Shown piece by piece: positions 7,109 to 9,918 of a stretch of 9,918 nt of DNA. The DNA comes from an uncultured Collinsella sp. GTDB lineage: Bacteria > Actinomycetota > Coriobacteriia > Coriobacteriales > Coriobacteriaceae. The DNA is taken from positions 1-9,918 of the forward strand of contig URKV01000066.1 of NCBI GenBank assembly GCA_900548565.1, read 5' to 3'. The translations under genes and the position numbers were made by a program. Within the stretch, counting starts at the first letter, position 1, and every line of letters begins with the position of its first letter. A model generated the notes under the pieces. That model searched no databases. It was not told the origin of the DNA and was given only the letters and a program-made list of their open reading frames with translations.

Positions 7109-8941
7109 ATGGCTCGACTGCATGTAATGGAACGCAGCCACGCTCAGGCCGTCATGGACGACCTGCACGATGCGCTCGGACGTCGTCTGGCGGTGAGTTC
7201 GCTCGCCCCGTGTCCCGTCGAGTTTACGGCGGCGCTCGTCAACCTGTGCTCCACCCAGAGCTGCGGCAAGTGCACTCCCTGCCGTGTGGGCCTGAGCGCG
7301 CTAAGCGACCTGCTCGCCGATGTGCTCGAAGGGCGTGCCGATGAGTCTACGCTCAATCTGATCGAGCGTACGGCCCGCACCATCTACCTTTCGAGTGACT
7401 GCGCCATCGGTTACGAGGCCGGCGCCATGGCACTCACGGCTATTCGTGGCTTTCGCGACGATTTTGAGCACCACATCCGCGAGCACTCCTGCGGCTTTGA
7501 CCGCGAGGCTCGCGTCCCGTGTGTCTCGGGCTGCCCGGCGCACGTCGACATTCCTGGTTACATCTCGCTCGTCGAGGCAGGCCGTTATGCCGACGCCGTC
7601 AAGGTCATCCGCAAGAACAACCCGCTACCGCTCGTCTGTGGCCTGGTGTGCGAGCATCCCTGCGAGATGCATTGCCGCCGTGGCATGGTCGACGATCCCA
7701 TGAATATCCTCGCCCTCAAGCGTTTTGCCGTTGAGCACAGTGACCTCAACGACCACAAGCCGCATGTGGCGGACAACACCGGTAAGCGCGTCGCCGTGAT
7801 AGGCGGCGGCCCGGCCGGCCTTTCCTGTGCCTACTACCTGGCCGTGATGGGTCACAAGGTGACCATTTTTGAGCAGCGCCATCACTTGGGCGGCATGCTG
7901 CGCTACGGCATCCCCAGCTATCGTCTGCCGCGCGAGCGCCTGCAGGCCGAGATCGACTGGATCTTGAGCGCCGGAATCGACGTTGAGCTCGACCACTCCG
8001 TCAACGGCGAGGAGCTCGCCCGTCTGCGCGACGAGTTCGATGCCGTCTACCTGGCCATCGGTGCCCACATTGACAAGAAGCTCGGCCTTCCGGGTGAAGA
8101 GGCGCCCGGCGTGGAATCGGCCGTCAAGATGCTGCGCGCCATCGGCGATGACGAACTGCCCGACCTGAGCGGCCAGCGCGTGTGCGTCATTGGCGGCGGC
8201 AACGTGGCCATGGACGTGGCGCGCTCTGCTGTGCGCTGCGGTGCCGAAAAGGTGAGCATCGTCTACCGCCGTCGCATCTGCGATATGACGGCCCAGGACG
8301 CCGAGATCGCCGGTGCCCAGGCCGAGGGCTGCGAGGTACTGGAGTTGACGGCCCCGCTCGCCATCGAGACGGGCGAGGACGGTCGCGTGAACGGCTTGCG
8401 CGTGCAACCGCAGATTATCGGCGAGCCCCGTCGCGGTCGTCCGGCTCCGCGTGCCGCTGCCACGCCCGAGCGCGTCATCCCCTGCGAGCGCGTGTTTGTT
8501 GCCATTGGCCAGGATATCGATTCCAAGCCGTTTGAGGACATGGGCATCGCCTGCAAGTGGGGTCGCGTCGTCACCGATTCGGACGGCGCCGTGCCCAACT
8601 TCGATGGCCTCTTTAGCGGCGGCGACTGCCAGACCGGCCCCGCCACCGTCATCCGTGCCATCAACGCCGGCCGCGTGGCTTCGGCAAACATCGACCGCTA
8701 CCTGGGCTTTGACCACAAGATCAAGCTCGACGTGGAGCTGCCGACCGTCCAGTTTAAGGGCAAGCATGAGTGCGGCCGCTGCGAGCTGGGCGAGCGCGAG
8801 GCCGGCGAGCGCATTCACGATTGGAATCTGGTCGAACAGGGCCTTACCGAGGAGGAGGCACGCCAAGAGGCGAGTCGCTGCCTGCGTTGCGACCACTTTG
8901 GCTTTGGCGCGTTCCGCGGAGGGAGGAACCTGGAATGGTAG
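7109..8941 (+). CDS. NuoF-type Fe-S domain fused to GltD-like FAD/NAD(P) oxidoreductase, hydrogenase partner subunit
   Basis: The 610-residue protein has three parts. Residues about 40-125 resemble the C-terminal Fe-S domain of NuoF/HydB: SCGKCTPCR gives Cys52, 55 and 58, with Cys98 as fourth ligand for a [4Fe-4S] cluster; the FMN/NADH-binding part of NuoF is absent. Residues about 130-220 carry the Cys-rich N-terminal domain of the glutamate-synthase small subunit family (Cys138, 142, 177, 181, 185, 189). Residues about 226-535 are the two-dinucleotide-binding flavoprotein: GGGPAG (232-237) for FAD, GGGNVAMD (362-369) with YRRR (386-389) for NAD(P)H, and GGD (504-506) near the flavin. More cysteines follow (555, 558, 591, 594). 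The start is the ATG at 7109 after GAGGGGA; a GTG five codons earlier is less likely. It overlaps the hydrogenase gene by 7 bases, so the two are probably co-translated. It likely moves electrons between NAD(P)H and the hydrogenase; no glutamate synthase large subunit is seen here. Confidence 0.88.
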   Translation: MARLHVMERSHAQAVMDDLHDALGRRLAVSSLAPCPVEFTAALVNLCSTQSCGKCTPCRVGLSALSDLLADVLEGRADESTLNLIERTARTIYLSSDCAIGYEAGAMALTAIRGFRDDFEHHIREHSCGFDREARVPCVSGCPAHVDIPGYISLVEAGRYADAVKVIRKNNPLPLVCGLVCEHPCEMHCRRGMVDDPMNILALKRFAVEHSDLNDHKPHVADNTGKRVAVIGGGPAGLSCAYYLAVMGHKVTIFEQRHHLGGMLRYGIPSYRLPRERLQAEIDWILSAGIDVELDHSVNGEELARLRDEFDAVYLAIGAHIDKKLGLPGEEAPGVESAVKMLRAIGDDELPDLSGQRVCVIGGGNVAMDVARSAVRCGAEKVSIVYRRRICDMTAQDAEIAGAQAEGCEVLELTAPLAIETGEDGRVNGLRVQPQIIGEPRRGRPAPRAAATPERVIPCERVFVAIGQDIDSKPFEDMGIACKWGRVVTDSDGAVPNFDGLFSGGDCQTGPATVIRAINAGRVASANIDRYLGFDHKIKLDVELPTVQFKGKHECGRCELGEREAGERIHDWNLVEQGLTEEEARQEASRCLRCDHFGFGAFRGGRNLEW

Positions 8942-9869
8942 AGCTCAACAACCCCACTGTCAGCGATAACACCGAAAGCGGAGCACTCAATATGGTCAAG
9001 CTCACTATCGATAATTGCGAGGTCGTGGTACCCGAGCACACCACGATCCTGGACGCGGCCAAGTCCGTCGGCATCCAGATTCCCACCCTGTGCTACCTGC
9101 GCGATCTGAACGAGATCGGCGGCTGCCGCGTGTGCGTGGTCGAGGTTGAGGGCTGCGACCAGCTGGTTGCCGCCTGCAACAACTACGTGCTCGATGGTAT
9201 GGTGGTCCACACCAACAGCCCCAAGGCCCGCGAGGCGCGCCGCACCAACGTGCAGCTGCTGCTTTCGCAGCACGATTCACGCTGCACGAGCTGTGTGCGC
9301 AGCGGTAACTGCAACCTGCAGACCATTGCCAACGACCTGGGCATTTTCTATCTGCCGTATCAAAGGCATTTGGCGGGCGAGGGCTGGGATTTCGATTTCC
9401 CCATCATCCGCGAAAACGACAAGTGCATTAAATGCATGCGCTGCATCAAGGTGTGCGAGAGCGTACAGGGCCTAGGGATTTGGGACCTGACCAACCGCGC
9501 CACGCATACCGCCGTGGGCACCCGCGGGCGCGTGCCGATTGGCAAGACCGATTGTGTCGCGTGCGGCCAGTGCATCACGCATTGCCCGACGGGCGCCCTG
9601 CGCGAGCGTGACGATACTGAGACCGTGTTCGATGCTCTCGCCGATCCCGACAAAATCGTGCTGGTGCAGATTGCGCCGGCCGTGCGTAGCGCCTGGGGCG
9701 AGGAGCTCGGCATTCCGCGCGAGGAGGCAACCGTCGAGCGTCTGGCTTGCGCGCTGCGCCGTGTGGGCTTTGAGTACGTGTTCGATACCGATTTCTCGGC
9801 CGACCTCACCATTATGGAGGAGGGCTCCGAGCTGCTCGAGCGCCTGGGCGCCGCCGCTAAGGGTGAGGG
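8935..9869 (+). CDS. hydA: [FeFe] hydrogenase large subunit, N-terminal part (truncated by contig end)
   Basis: The 311 complete visible codons show the electron-relay domains of a group A [FeFe] hydrogenase, which makes or uses H2 in the cytoplasm. These are a plant-type [2Fe-2S] site (Cys53, 64, 67, 81), a His/Cys-ligated [4Fe-4S] site (His113, Cys117, 120, 126) and two ferredoxin-type [4Fe-4S] sites (Cys164, 167, 170, 174 and Cys207, 210, 213, 217). The start of the catalytic domain follows (QIAPAVR, 245-251; FDTDFSADLTIMEEG, 283-297). The Cys motifs that hold the H-cluster lie beyond the break, so catalytic competence cannot be judged; NuoG-like proteins share the relay domains but not the FDTDFSADLTIMEE segment. 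GGGAGG (8921-8926) serves the ATG at 8935. A second start at 8992 (MVKLTI), with GGAG 8 bases upstream, matches the usual start of the family and is a real alternative. Confidence 0.9.
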
Positions 9870-9918
9870 CTGTCTCTTATACACATCTGACGCTGCCGAC
9901 GATCTTACGCGTGTAGAT
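9870..9918. other. Nextera/P5 sequencing adapter, reverse complement (not genomic)
   Basis: CTGTCTCTTATACACATCT is the Tn5 mosaic end in reverse, followed by the reverse of the Nextera read-1 sequence, the same i5 index (TCTTACGC) and GTGTAGAT of P5. It is an exact mirror of bases 1-48 with one extra base. Frames running into it give the artefact peptide VSYTHLTLPTILRV. The hydrogenase gene is therefore broken at 9869, not naturally ended. Confidence 0.98.

Noticed and set aside
7625..8896. 423-codon open frame antisense to the GltD-like gene
   Set aside because: The opposite strand has clear domain motifs throughout; this frame has none and is a high-G+C shadow.

Overview
The window looks like a fragment of a chromosome from a high-G+C, gut-type actinobacterium of the Coriobacteriia, most likely Collinsella or a close relative. 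The reasons are the strongly C/G-biased codon use, clear AGGAGG-type ribosome binding sites, and the pairing of an [FeFe] hydrogenase with an NAD(P)H/flavin partner in a fermentative setting. The genus is an inference. The sequence is an assembled contig and not clean DNA: bases 1-48 and 9870-9918 are Illumina Nextera/P5 adapter with one i5 index (GCGTAAGA), in opposite orientations. Real DNA runs from 49 to 9869, so the genes at both ends are truncated.

Layout. (1) 49-400, minus strand: the N-terminus of a copper-handling protein with a GMTCAAC metal-binding domain, probably a CopA-type P-ATPase. Its good promoter carries a C5/G5 palindrome like a copper-repressor (CsoR) operator. (2) 472-693: three tandem copies, about 80 bp apart, of a 57-bp inverted-repeat element; a fourth copy lies at 4135-4192. 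(3) 736-3954, minus strand: a two-gene phosphosignalling module, an FHA-domain protein followed by a membrane Ser/Thr kinase whose outer domain resembles DUF6273 and is not PASTA. (4) 4464-6686, plus strand: a DEAD-box RNA helicase with a very long Arg/Gly (RGG) tail and a long leader, closed by a strong intrinsic terminator. (5) 6755-7108: a gene-free stretch with a 96-bp imperfect palindrome and the leader of the next operon. (6) 7109-9869, plus strand: two translationally overlapping genes. The first fuses a NuoF-like Fe-S domain to a GltD-like flavoprotein. The second is the N-terminal part of an [FeFe] hydrogenase, cut off before its H-cluster motifs.

How the parts may work together. The kinase and the FHA protein (a phosphothreonine reader) are probably a sensor/effector pair. 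The hydrogenase and the NuoF/GltD-like fusion probably form one soluble complex passing electrons between NAD(P)H (and perhaps ferredoxin) and protons. The copper gene and the helicase have no evident link to these. I see no mobile-element genes, CRISPR array, tRNA or rRNA. The observations most worth following up are the four-copy palindromic repeat that brackets the FHA/kinase module, the kinase-DUF6273 architecture, the hydrogenase partner fusion, and the palindrome upstream of the hydrogenase operon.
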